A stretch of 64,000 nucleotides of DNA from Litoditis marina. Taxonomy: Eukaryota; Nematoda; Chromadorea; Rhabditida; Rhabditidae. Numbering within the stretch: position 1 is the first letter of the stretch; every line of letters starts with the position of its first letter. The translations under genes and the position numbers were made by a program. The notes beneath the pieces are model-generated. The model saw nothing but the letters and a program-made list of their open reading frames with translations, was not told where the DNA came from and did no database searches. The stretch spans positions 22,619,879-22,683,878 of the forward strand of contig OZ038434.1 in the NCBI GenBank assembly GCA_964036275.1, given 5' to 3'. Shown here piece by piece: positions 9,858 to 20,811 of this stretch.

Positions 9858-10291
9858 ACTTTCTTTGGTGAAGGAGTAAGTGAAATATGGTATTTTAGAG
9901 AAAAATTGCTCTACAGAAAACCTAGTGAATTCATTTTTCCGTTGCTCGATTATATGACTTCTTTGATAAAAGAATAACTGTATGATACATTAGAGAGAGC
10001 ACGTTCTACAAAAAACGGGTTGAATGTGTGTCGTGTAGGATTTTCATACCTGGAAAGACTAAAACAGTCTACAAAATAGCGGAGGAATTCTCAATTATAC
10101 GGAAATGAGATTCTAGTTCATGAAAAAGATATGGAATTAAATAGCCAATTATATTTGGGGTATCTCTGAAATAATAAAGAAATGCTAGTTTTTGAATGCA
10201 AATGAAATAGTTCCCTTTTTAATATCAATCCGTTAGAGCTATACCGGAGAAACACATATCTCTGTCAATAATAATAAGAACCCTACATTAC

Positions 10292-10312
10292 GAGATCACC
10301 TGTTGTGACCTC
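10292..10312 (+). promoter_or_regulatory. Dyad motif copy 3, right arm
   Basis: GAGATCAC, spacer CTGTT, GTGACCTC, then TCCACTCCGG. It lies 225 bp before the 10537 ORF. Confidence 0.55.
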
Positions 10313-10536
10313 TCCACTCCGGTAATTTGGTGTTGGAAGTAACGTTTGTATTAATTGAGTACAGTATTGTGTTTTTAAATTGCAATTCTCGTTGTCTATA
10401 TTATAAATTATCACTTAGTTTTCAGAATAAAGACTTGAAATTCCAGAATTTTCCGTTTTTTCAAAACAGTTCAAGACGGGGTAGTTCTCATTGAAATGTA
10501 GTTTTGTATTTTTAATTGAGATTTTCTGATTCTTAG

Positions 10537-10782
10537 ATGGGTGATCATCTTATAAGTTTCCTGTTTTTTCGAGTTTTCGAAGCCGTTGTCATCAAAAATT
10601 ACTTACGAGTAGATGTATCACAAGGTTTTCTGTTGCTGTGTTTCTTGAAAAAAGACTATTACCTAAGTTTTGGGGATGACACTAGAGAAATACTATGGAC
10701 ACATCGAAAATGTCCTTATGTGGGGCGAGAGAAACGAATTATGACGGATTTATGGAATATGAGAATGAATTATGGCTTCTGA
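10537..10782 (+). other. 81-codon ORF conserved in both arms (right copy)
   Basis: Mirror of 7839-8084, ATG-initiated, one residue different. Unrecognised and possibly not a gene. Confidence 0.2.
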
Positions 10783-12300
10783 AAGTGCTCGACAGCTTTT
10801 GTGAAAGTGCTCGATAGCTTTGGGAAAGTGCTCAATAGCTTTGGGAAAGTGCATTTTGCCTACAGGGCAGTAAATTTTCATTTTTAGGGCATGCATTTGC
10901 ACGATATTTACTGAAAAATGCGCGACTCGTAATAATATTAGGAAGACCAAGTAGAGATGGACAGTTTTTGTGTACATTTAGACTAATTTCTGCCTCTACT
11001 ATTCGAAAGGGGAGAATCTAGAAAAATGCTTTCTGGCTCGGTAATTACACACGGTTTGGAAGAAAACATGAAATTCCAGGGTTTTTTACTGATTTTTTCG
11101 GAAAATGAGTGCATTCTACAATGAAAATGCCTATACCAGGTGCAAAGTACATTAATTATAGTGAATTACGACAGTGTATATTGACTTTTCAACTGTATTC
11201 AAGGGCCTCACACATACAAGTGTGCCAATATATGACTGCCGAAAGAACGAGTTATAGCAAATTGATGGTGTACAAAGAAATAATATAACTTTTTTTGAGA
11301 AATACTTCATGAAATTACACATCAAAAATGCCCTATCTACTGAGCGTTTATGTGATTAAGTAGATTGTCAGACAAGTCTGCGACTGATCAGAAGATCGTG
11401 AGAGTCTAGTAGGTTTTTGATACAGATTTCTCTTTCTAGAATATGCTTTCCGTCCCGGTATCTACACACTGTTTGAAAAAAAAAACAGTGAAATTCCAGG
11501 TTTTTACTAATACTTTTGAAAAAAAAAAGAATACCTGACGCATTAAAAATGCCCAAAACGTTGTGAACGAAATGATCTATATGAAAATTTTCAGTCTACG
11601 ACGGTGTATTTTGACGTTTGAAGCATATTTTATGGCCTCACACATATAGATTCATTAAGTATGAAGGCCGAAAAGGGGAATCCTGGTGAAATATGGGTAA
11701 ATGCCCATAAATGCCCAAACTAATGTCACTTCTGCAATTTACGGACGGAAAAATTCCCACATATGAGGCGAACGAGACGAATTTTAATGAATTTTTGAGA
11801 TATAAGAGTGTATTATGGCCTTCTGAAAGTGCTCGAGAGCTTTCGCGAAAGTGCTCGATAGCTTTTGGAAAGTGCTCGATAGCTTTGGGCAAGTGCTCGA
11901 TAGCTTTGGAAAAGTGCATTTTGACTAATTGGAAGTAAACTTTCAATTTTAGGACATACATTGGAAGGATATTCACTGAGAAATGTGCGATTCGTACTAT
12001 AATTACAAAGATCAGAGTGGAGATGTGCAATTTTTGTGTATATAGATTACTTTCTACATCTGTCAAAGTCTTTTTTGCTACATTCGAAAGAATACGTACT
12101 GAAAGAAATCTAGGTACTCTTTCTTTGGTACGGTGGAGAAAACATTTTCATCTCACATAATGACCAAAATAGGAGCGAAAGAAACCAATTGAAGTGCATT
12201 TATGGTCTATGAAAGGGCATTATGACCTCCTGAAAGTAGTCAATAGCTTTAGGATAACGCATGTTAGCTTTCAGAATTTTGAGTTTTTAGGCATGCATTG
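10750..12300 (-). repeat. Diverged internal repeat units (right-arm mirror)
   Basis: Mirror of 6330-7871, with GAGCACTTTCC-type tandem blocks at about 10790-10856 and 11824-11917. Minus-strand frames of 75 and 142 codons run through it, as in the left arm. Confidence 0.45.
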
Positions 12301-12463
12301 GCATGCTTTTGATATGAGATGACAGAGCTGTAAATAGTTCTGTGGTTACCTTAATCTGAGTTTATGGAGTGTAATTGAACGCAATTGAAAAAAACTACAT
12401 CAATACAACTATTTAGTGCTATTTGATAATTTAAATATCTAATTGTGTTGTGAGCGGTCGGTC

Positions 12464-12861
12464 ATGCATTCTCTCTGTGCTACTTATTGTACCCTATGTG
12501 ACAAGTTTTTCTCACCCAAACAGAGAATACTATCTCACATTCACGCACATTATTACGGACTAGAAGTCCCTTCTTTGAATCTTCCCCCAAAGACTTTATC
12601 ATTCGCTTTAAGAACCATTCTTCCTATCTCAAACGTGTGCATACTGATTCCAATAATCTGGTAAACACTCTCATTTCGAAGACTCCGAAAGATGTAGGAA
12701 ATCCCACGGTTGCTACTTCATCGGGAAAAGAAGAATTGACTGCAACTGAACTGGGTGACTTCTCTGAGGGAAGAGAAATAACTGAAGTCGTTGATACTTT
12801 AGCTGAGAAAAACGCTAATTTTGATACCAAATTCGTAACTTATGTATACTACTCCAGATAA
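12464..12861 (+). pseudogene. C2H2 zinc-finger gene, frameshifted (right arm)
   Basis: The ATG at 12464 starts a frame with the finger CTLC...H-x3-H, then GLEVPSLNL. The frame shifts at a run of five Cs near 12583-12587. The second half, read in the next frame, runs to a stop at 12861 and ends TKFVTYVYYSR. Placed end to end in thought only, both halves match the intact flank gene 1311-1727 region by region. Dyad copy 2 follows about 90 bp after the stop. Confidence 0.5.
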
Positions 12862-12949
12862 ATATTTATGATTTGTCCTGTTTTTACTGTGTATTCGAAA
12901 ACTCTGTGTGATTGAAAACTCTGTGTCGTTGAAAAAGAACGGACACTAC

Positions 12950-12970
12950 GCGATCACTTGTTGTGACCGC
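12950..12970 (+). promoter_or_regulatory. Dyad motif copy 2, right arm
   Basis: GCGATCAC, spacer TTGTT, GTGACCGC, then TCCGTTTCCGAAAATTTG. Downstream of the zinc-finger frame. Confidence 0.6.
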
Positions 12971-13099
12971 TCCGTTTCCGAAAATTTGTAGGTTGTGAGT
13001 TGAAGTTGAATGTTTGTGAGTTTTGCGTCTTTTCTATGAAAAACTATTAAATTAAAGACGTGTTTATATCAGTGTATCTTCATTACGCTTCGTAACCAT

Positions 13100-13324
13100 G
13101 TGAAACTCAGTCATAGTGGCGGGGTTTTCCTAACATCTCATGAAGATATTGCTAGAGAAATAGAGATTTTTTCGCAGAGCGAGAATCACGAGAGTATGGA
13201 AACACTAAAGGGACTTAAAGATTCTTCACAGGCATTCACAACTCAGATACCTAGGGCGGAAAATCTGCTGTATAGATGTTTGTTCATAACTTGCTTCAAG
13301 ATATTCTGCTGTTCTTCGGTTTAG
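13100..13324 (+). other. Short open frame, unrecognised (right copy)
   Basis: 74 codons from GTG, mirror of 5298-5522. No ATG start and no recognised family; may be a spliced fragment or chance. Confidence 0.2.
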
Positions 13325-13891
13325 TCTATTATACTAACTTCAGAGTGTTTCATATTGACTGTCCATTGATTCCCATTGTCCATTGTCCAATGTCCATTGA
13401 TTTCTGGGATTGTATACATTGTTTATATTTTCATATTGAGCTTAGATTCTCTGTGTGATGTCCTTGGTTAAAGCCAACTTCTATGAGTTTCTAGGCATTT
13501 TACACTTTTTTCAAGTAACTTCTCTTAACTGGGATTCTATAGAGTGACTAAAGATAAAAACTAGAAATATTCTTGGAAAATACAGTATTTTCTGCCACAC
13601 AATGGCAAATTTTGGCTTTTTGAAGGGTGATTTTCACTTTAGAAGAGGAGTCTAGCACATTTTGTACCTGAAACACATGTAAACCACAAGTCTTCACGGC
13701 ATCATTCGATTTGATGACAGTGTTGGTACTTTTCAGTTACTAGGCTACTGATCTCGAGGTAAATTACATTTGAAATTACGGTGCGAGATGTAAAGATATT
13801 TCTAACATTGCAAAATGAGGTGATTTGAGTGTATATGAACTATGACTGAAACCCATAAATAAACGAAAACGAGTACAGACAATACACGGAC

Positions 13892-14291
13892 ATGCATTCA
13901 CGACGTTTCCGTGGATTTTTTCACGACGTTTCCGTCTTTGGTGAGTGGCTGATAGAACGTGTTTTCAGAAGCTTGATGGCGCAAAAATCAGTTTCTGTGG
14001 AAACCTTCCAAGAATGTTTCTCAAAACTGTGTGATCCACAAGCGTACGACGAGATAAGGTCGTGGCAGTTCGCCCAATGTCCAAGGCGAACTGATATTAA
14101 AAATGTGCAGAGATAATGATACAACAAAGAAACACTATGAAGTGCATGAAAAATCTCAAAATTTTGAGCACGTTTTTTTTCTTTCGCTGCCGACGACACT
14201 AGATGCGTTGCGTTCTGCAAAACGTCAGAATGTGAATGTCACGTGTGCTAATTATGTTTTTCACCACATGTACTCTCGTGCTAAAACTTAG
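13892..14291 (+). pseudogene. Unrecognised ORF pair (right-arm copy)
   Basis: The ATG at 13892 opens a 74-codon frame (MHSRRFRGFFHDV..., ending at 14116). A second frame overlaps it, with its ATG at 14103, and runs to 14291 (ending NYVFHHMYSRAKT). The overlap suggests one gene broken by a frame change, or an unusual overlapping pair. Same arrangement in the left arm at 4331-4730. Dyad copy 1 follows 78 bp after the second stop. Family not recognised. Confidence 0.25.
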
Positions 14292-14368
14292 TGGAGAAGG
14301 CCAAGTCGAAATTTTTGCTCGTGGTTGCCGACCTTCTTTCATGTTACGGGCGTTGAAACGTACTCTAC

Positions 14369-14389
14369 GAGGGCACTAAGCGTGACCTC
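14369..14389 (+). promoter_or_regulatory. Dyad motif copy 1, right arm
   Basis: GAGGGCAC, spacer TAAGC, GTGACCTC, then TCCGTTCCCGAATGGTTTGG. Confidence 0.55.
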
Positions 14390-14716
14390 TCCGTTCCCGA
14401 ATGGTTTGGTGTTGGTATTGATATTTCACGAGTTTTTTTTTGTGATATAGAGATACTGTTTCTGAGCTGAAATTTGTGAAAAGCTTATAATGACTATTGT
14501 GATCGATAACTCAAATGATGCAATGGTTATTGAGGTGCGCTCATGAAAATAAAACAACCGTTTCTGTTTGAGTTTCTATTAAGGCTGGGGAAAATCGATG
14601 ATTAAATGTGGTATATTTTTTGCCAGAGATATTAGTTAGATCAAATGTAATCGTAGTTTTGCATATGTATCAAAAACAGACTAGAGACGAAATATTTATT
14701 CAACAACTCTTCAATA

Positions 14717-14989
14717 TCACCCCCGTTTTTTGACTGGCTGAGTCTCGACACGTAGATCAGCATGATAAATACTCATAGTAACAGCGTAGAGAAGGGACAT
14801 ATGATCATGCGAAGGTACAATAGACTTAATTTTAAACTCGGAGTCGAAAAAGGACGACATGTTGCAGGGGAGATAGTGTTTCGAATGGAAATCTGGCAGG
14901 CGAACCGATTTCGTAATTTGAAATTGACCAATCACGGGCTTGGCTACGTCCCCCTTTGAGCCCACATAGTATTTTTGAGAATAGGGCAT
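14717..14989 (-). pseudogene. Maverick polymerase B fragment, internally deleted (right arm)
   Basis: Mirror of 3184-3906. After the basic loop (QPVKKRG) the frame meets a stop created by a 450-bp deletion that joins two GGG runs. The zinc-ribbon part kept in the left arm is therefore absent. ATG at 14989; in-frame GTG at 15025. Confidence 0.55.
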
Positions 14990-15992
14990 TGGACAACCGT
15001 AAAGCAAGGTCACGCCCCTTTGCACCTACACATACATGACTCAGTAATTTCGTAATTGCTGGATCGGTCAATTCAAGGTCACAAAGGTTGCACTTTTGGT
15101 AGTAGGCTTTTCGTATTCCGTCGAAAAAACGTCCAAGCTAATTCTTAAAAGCTTTTATTGTTTTCGAAATGCGGTATTCATGGATTTCTTTGTACCATAT
15201 TTCTACCCTTTTAGCATGCATACATCATGATCTATTATTCTTTATTTCTTCAATTTCTTCGACGCAAAGCTGCGAATTCAGTAATTTTGCTATAGCATAA
15301 ATCTACTTCTTTATTAGCGCACATATATTACGCTACATTATTCGTTTCCACTTTCATGCAAAACTTGATGATCCATTCCGACCACACGAATTCTAGGCGG
15401 CTCGAATTAGATGTTTGGAATTTCACAGAATCGCGAAACGTGCAAATCGTGTAAGAACATGTGTATTCATTGTCCTCGTATTTGCCAAAGTCGTGGTCAT
15501 TTATTGTGTTTTTTATGGAATCAATATTTCGAAAGTTGTTGTACTTGCCAGACACCAAGGTCACTAAGGATGCACTTTGGGTAGTAGGTTTTTTTTTTCA
15601 TGAGCTTGCTCTCGACTACCCCAGTGACCGGGTAAAAAAAGTTTTTGCTTTCATGATTTTTCAATTGGCTTTCTTGGCCCACTTGAAAATGTCTGGAGGA
15701 AAAAATTTGATTACCTTAGTTATTTCTTCTTTGTAAGATTCATTTCGAAAAATCAATATTTCGAGATTCGAGAAGTCAATATTTTCAAAAATCGATATTT
15801 CAAAATTCGAAAAAATATTATTTCAAAAAATGCGAAAATTCGGGAGTGACTTTGAGGCGGGCTACAAACTGTTTTCAGGGGTGACCATCCTGGGGGACAT
15901 GACCATTTGGGGTGACCTTGCGGCGCGCCATGAACTGGTTCCAGGGGTGACCATCCTGGGGGACATGACCATCCTGGGGTACGTACACTACT

Positions 15993-15998
15993 TTGAAT
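15993..15998. repeat. Right target-site duplication TTGAAT
   Basis: Direct copy of 2122-2127. The inferred empty site reads ...GGATTTGAATGGTCA... Confidence 0.75.
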
Positions 15999-16462
15999 GG
16001 TCATTTGGAATATCGAAAGAACCTCTTTTAGAAGAATTTATCTGATTTTCTAACAAGTTCTAATGAATTATTTCAAAACTTCATGATTGTGTTGGAGCTG
16101 TATCGGAGAATCAATCAGAATCTGTTTCTCATACTTAATAGTCAGTACTTCCAGATCAAACTACAATGGTCATTTCCCTTCGGAGATTAAAGACCAAGGG
16201 TCATGCCAACATTGAAAATGAGACTACTTATGGATTATATTCTATGTCTCCTGTTGCATAAGTACCCGAAATACCATTTTTAAATTCATGTTGTGCAAAA
16301 TTTTTGATGTGTTTTTCAATATTTTTCAAATTCCCGCCGCGCTCCTAGTTGCTCCTAATTTTGGCACTGTATCACGTACTTGCCATCATACCGTACCTTA
16401 GCGGTTTTTACGGCTCAATGCGATGTGGCGTTTTTCAGCTATGATCAAACTCAAAAGTTGAC

Positions 16463-16490
16463 TATAAATAGGTTTCAGTTTATGACGTCA
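16463..16490 (+). promoter_or_regulatory. Candidate TATA box and CRE-like palindrome
   Basis: TATAAATAG at 16463-16471 is followed by TTTATGACGTCACTG, including TGACGTCA. No convincing gene follows closely, so this is only a candidate promoter. Confidence 0.25.
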
Positions 16491-16783
16491 CTGTTCGGGT
16501 TTTTGTTGAATTTCCTCTCTATTTCTTCGTTCAGTTTTTCATTTTAGTTATTTTAAACGATAATTTTAGTATTTTTTACTGTTTGTGTTGTTATAATTTC
16601 TTGAACTAGCTGTAACAGTAAATGTTACAAATAATAATTCTTCTTTATAAAATTTTATAGTTTCAATGCTGCATATAAATCCTTTTTTCTTGTTTCACAA
16701 AGTGGTTAGGCTTTGGATCACTTGAATTCTTGAATACCTTTACTTCTGCCCATGTACCTCTACTTTCTAAAATGCTTTCATGA

Positions 16784-17335
16784 TCAGGTTTTGGCAACGT
16801 TGTCTGGTTCTCTAACCGAATGTCGAACTACTTGTATACGTTTTCCTCTGTGTTTCGTCATTTCTATTGCGTTATTGCTTTCTCTTCTACTGATGAACAT
16901 AGTAGGCATGTATATCGTCTTTGCCAGCCATTTCATAAGTTGGCAACGAAGGCGTTCATACCCATAATAATTCTTAGTTTTTATATATTCCAGGTGTCTA
17001 GCTGGTGTCATTTCGGTATTAGTGTGGATTCTTCTCTGAATCTGGTTCAATGATGTGCTGCATTGATATGGGTGAGTTTTTTCAAATATGTTACCTTCTT
17101 TTTTTATCAGGCAGATGGCAGACAAACAGTGCAGACAGGCAGTGTTATTAGGTAGACCAACGGCCCTGTTCATCTTCAACACGTATACCACATACCACAT
17201 TTGAGTAGTCCCATTCTTTGGCGCATTAGGTGGATGACTATGGGCACCCCCAGAAAATGAAGAAGTTGACTTTGGCAGAAAAAGCTTACTTTCTGAATTT
17301 TCATAGCTGTTAGTCCAGGGTTTCCGGGCTACCAA
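16784..17335 (-). other. 183-codon open frame, unrecognised
   Basis: The longest frame between the palindromic element and the small palindromic transposon. It begins only at TTG and has no recognisable domain. Its middle contains CLHCLSAIC and many polar residues, and composition is not clearly non-coding. It could be an exon of a spliced gene or a decayed repeat. I would not annotate it as a protein without transcript data. Confidence 0.2.
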
Positions 17336-20300
17336 GTACGACCCCTCAGCCTCTCCGGACTATACGCGTTTCCGTTCATGTTTGTCAGTGAGTGAGGTCG
17401 TCAGGTCGTTTGATCATCGAGTACTGACATAGTAGAGAGGACGTTTTAGCTATTATACTTGTCGTTGTTTCTGCTGATAGCGTAATTTTTGAGGCTCAGA
17501 ATGGAGAAAGTCAGATATCTAACTGTAGATAATAGAACTAGTAGCCACTACTGTTATCGTTTTTCAAGATAGAATTAGAATTGACGAAGCATTGTTTGAT
17601 CGATAATTTCTTGACTACACAAAAATTCGACCTCTTTAATTCACGTGGATTTGTTTGTGAACCGCTTTACCATAAGAGATCTTGGCTGTGTATGAGCAAA
17701 TTCATTGATGTTGACGTATTTAAATCGAAAAACGGGCTCATTTTAATGAGTAGTCACACCTTACTGGTGTATTTGTCTACTTTTGAGTCTTCTGACTCTA
17801 TAGTTCGGAAGTCGACGTTTTTTAGCTCGTGAGCGCTACATTTTCACCACCCGAGTGACCATCTTAATCTTAGCACGTTCTAGGTATCATGTCAGCTATA
17901 TTCAGTGACTAAGATATCTCCGATAGGAAAGGAAGAACAAGCGTACGTTGTACGGGGAATACAAATACATTGAATGTTAACTGACGAAGTTTTATTTGTC
18001 TCTCAGATAAGCATCGTTAATTTCATTCATTACGAGCATTCCTGTACTGGGCTGTTTTGGGGCTGTTTGCGTTGTTTGTTCTCTAATTACTGCGATCCAT
18101 TCAATTATCGAGACAGGATCTGAGCCTTCCTAGTAGGATGCCGTTTTAGAACAATTAGATTCGTGATAAGGTCTGTTCATCAATCTCATAATTTGACAGG
18201 GCGGTCGCCGTATATCATGAGGATCTTTCCATGTGTGAAATGTTGCTATGTGAAAAAATGGATTCACGGGATTTTCGCCTCGCCTCTAAAACGTTTACCG
18301 CTCACGGTACATAACGTGTTGCTCAGTATGATAATGTTTAGGTTAAGGCAATGTATTTATTTACGAGTAACAGCTTATTTTAACTACTACTCATATACTC
18401 ATGTGACCAACTTTGACAGGTGTATTGCTGGTTCAAGATTGGAATCGAAAATTATTTTGGGTTCCGCCTGTGCGTGCCACAGGTGTATTTTCAAGTTTGC
18501 TTCATCAAAAAGAAGGGCTTAGGTTGCATTGTGACATTGTGAGTGAGATGTACTAGTAGCCGTTGGTCGAAATGGCGGTTTATTTTTGAATATGGCACCC
18601 CTTTTTCATTTCCGTTGCGTCAATTGGTTGTTTCCTCGAACAGCCTAGTTTGGCAGAATAGTGACTTTTCTGTTGAAGTTGTGAACGTAGAAATAATTTC
18701 CAGGAATTATGACATTCGTAGCTGTCCTCCTTTTCGTTTTCCAATGCTGATTGGTTTCAGAGCTCCACTACTGCAGACCACTGGATATTTCCAATGGATC
18801 GTACTTCACACTTCCAAGTCTCAACGTAAGTTATTTCTAAAATTTCGGAATAGAAGTTGTTCGCTCCACACCCGCTGCTGCTCATTCTAGGTTTTGCTCC
18901 CCGTGGTTCCATAGCTAAGTTTTGTATGCTCATTGAAGTGAGTAAAGTATATAAGACGAAATGAAACATGGGTATGCAAGGTTATTGAAAGGGCTTTTAT
19001 CTATCTGTGTCTCATAATTATATATTCTTGCTTAAAATTCTATTTTATGACTATCATTTATCTAATGCAGTTAAGCGGATTGCTAAAGTGAAATAGCGTT
19101 CATGTTTGAAACTTAGTACAAATATAAATAACAAATGGAGCATTCTGTTTTGGGATAGGTGAATGTGGTTATCTAGAGGCCGGCATCAATATTGCACCAT
19201 TCCCTTATCAGTCTAAACTGAAGACTGAAAGATCATCAAATGTGTTCCGCTTCGATGCTTTGGCACCATTCAGTGTTGAGGACATTCTCACGGAATACTC
19301 TCAAACTTGCAGATGAAATAAGGTCTTTCACCGTGCTGTATATTGGCGACCGGTGCGTTAATATCGATTAGTTAATGGTTGATAAGGACTATTCAAATTA
19401 TGTTCCCACGCACTCACGAAGTGACAACGAATAGAGTAAGTTCCAGAGGGACTGATTTACATTGAAAAGTGAAGCTGTGCTGTATTATTCAGCCTTTTTA
19501 TTGAATTTTCAGGTCGCGGGGTCGCGCACATGCTTTCTGTTGGATCTTTGGATGGGACTTTCGTTCTTTGGTGCATATACTTGTTTAGTTTATATACTTT
19601 TTAAGCTGTTCTTTCTAATCAATAACTTCAGTAGAATTAGAACTTCAATAATTATTTAACCCCCCCCCCCCCCTGAAAAGTCAGCCAGGTGCACGGTTTG
19701 ACTGAGAATATTTTAAACACTCTCAGCTAACCCAGCATGTGTCTGACCTTTCTGAGCAACCTCTTTCCTTCACACTTTTTCATCCCTTATTCGAGTATTA
19801 GCCTTTTCTCTGTTAAGTACATGTGAGGAAGTTTGTTTTATTGGTGATAATGAACGGAATGACCTAGAAGTGAGAAATGTATCATCAAAGTACACGTTAG
19901 TATCGGTGGGCCTGTGGCCGGACTTTTAACATTGTTTAATACTGAATTAATGTGGTTTAATTATGAAGTTATAATAAAAATAATAAAGAGTTCATTGCTT
20001 ATAGGTACAATATTCAAGCATCAAGAAAATATGACATGAACATTTGAATTCCTATGGCAAAACGTGTCCCAAAGGATTGTGGGTTCAAAGCACAATCTAC
20101 AAGCACAAGGGAGCGCATGGGGCGAACTACAAATCGAGGAGGTGCAGATAACAAAAGAAAATGCTAAAACAGAAGTGTTAATAGGGAGTCTAGTATGACT
20201 CCGTATGTATTTCTCTGTTGTCGACCAAACTACATTATTACAGGTATAACGAGTTAGAATTTCCACTGACATACTTTCACTATGCTGTCCTTCGAAGCTG

Positions 20301-20811
20301 TCCTTTGAAAAAGTGCTAGTTTTCTTGTGAAACATGAAAAGTATGTATCGTTGGCGTGGGTGAACCTTACCTCATTCTCACATATAGTGTATAAAGGAGT
20401 TTGGGGAGTATTCCGCGAAAAATAGCACAATTTGTGAATGATTAAGGAAACAGTTTCTGTTGTACTTTCCGAAAAATAATTAGTGTCTAACTGGTTAACT
20501 GCCCACAGACTGTTCTCAATAATTTGCCACTTACGCTATTGTCATAGTACACACTATTTTTTGTACAAATACACTATTCACTATTGTATCTGATGAACCT
20601 ACTCATAAACAACCTATGAAATTATATGAATCAGTAGCTGCATATTCTTTTGGCCAGTTAGATCATTTCCATAGAGAGCTTCGCCTATGTGAGAAACTCG
20701 AAGAGAAAATGCTGTTGTGTCAGTCAGTAAACCTATCATACATGCAGTATGCGCACAATTCTGTGATAGATAGGTTGCATGATTGCTTAACAACAAAATC
20801 TGTGTTATTTA
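17336..20811. other. No recognised gene
   Basis: Frames of up to 119 codons exist (18163-18522, 18543-18890) but show no domain, no consistent start context and no repeat relationship. A run of fourteen Cs lies at 19660-19673. Possible spliced genes cannot be excluded by eye. Confidence 0.5.

Larger units (their letters stand above)
2128..15992. mobile_element. Palindromic Maverick/Polinton-derived element
   Basis: The element begins AGTAGTGTACGT and ends with its exact reverse complement, ACGTACACTACT, giving AG...CT termini. It is flanked by the 6-bp duplication TTGAAT. These two features are the established signature of Maverick/Polinton transposons. Instead of a central coding region flanked by short inverted repeats, almost the whole 13.9 kb is two inverted arms around a spacer of about 140 bp. 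Inside each arm are a DNA polymerase B N-terminal fragment, a zinc-finger pseudogene and several unknown ORFs. There is no integrase, capsid, protease or ATPase that I can see, so it is a non-autonomous derivative. The arms differ by scattered substitutions, homopolymer-length changes and two larger deletions in the right arm. Confidence 0.75.
9379..15992 (-). repeat. Right arm of the giant inverted repeat
   Basis: Reverse complement of 2128-9238 apart from scattered differences. Two larger losses are a 450-bp segment inside the polymerase fragment (junction near 14720, with GGG microhomology) and a 55-bp repeat unit near 15780. Confidence 0.85.

Noticed and set aside
2128..15992. Assembly artefact as explanation for the giant palindrome
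   Set aside because: Not excluded, but less likely: arms differ by substitutions, two larger deletions and unlike run lengths, and a 6-bp duplication flanks the outside. A simple reflection of one arm would give neither.
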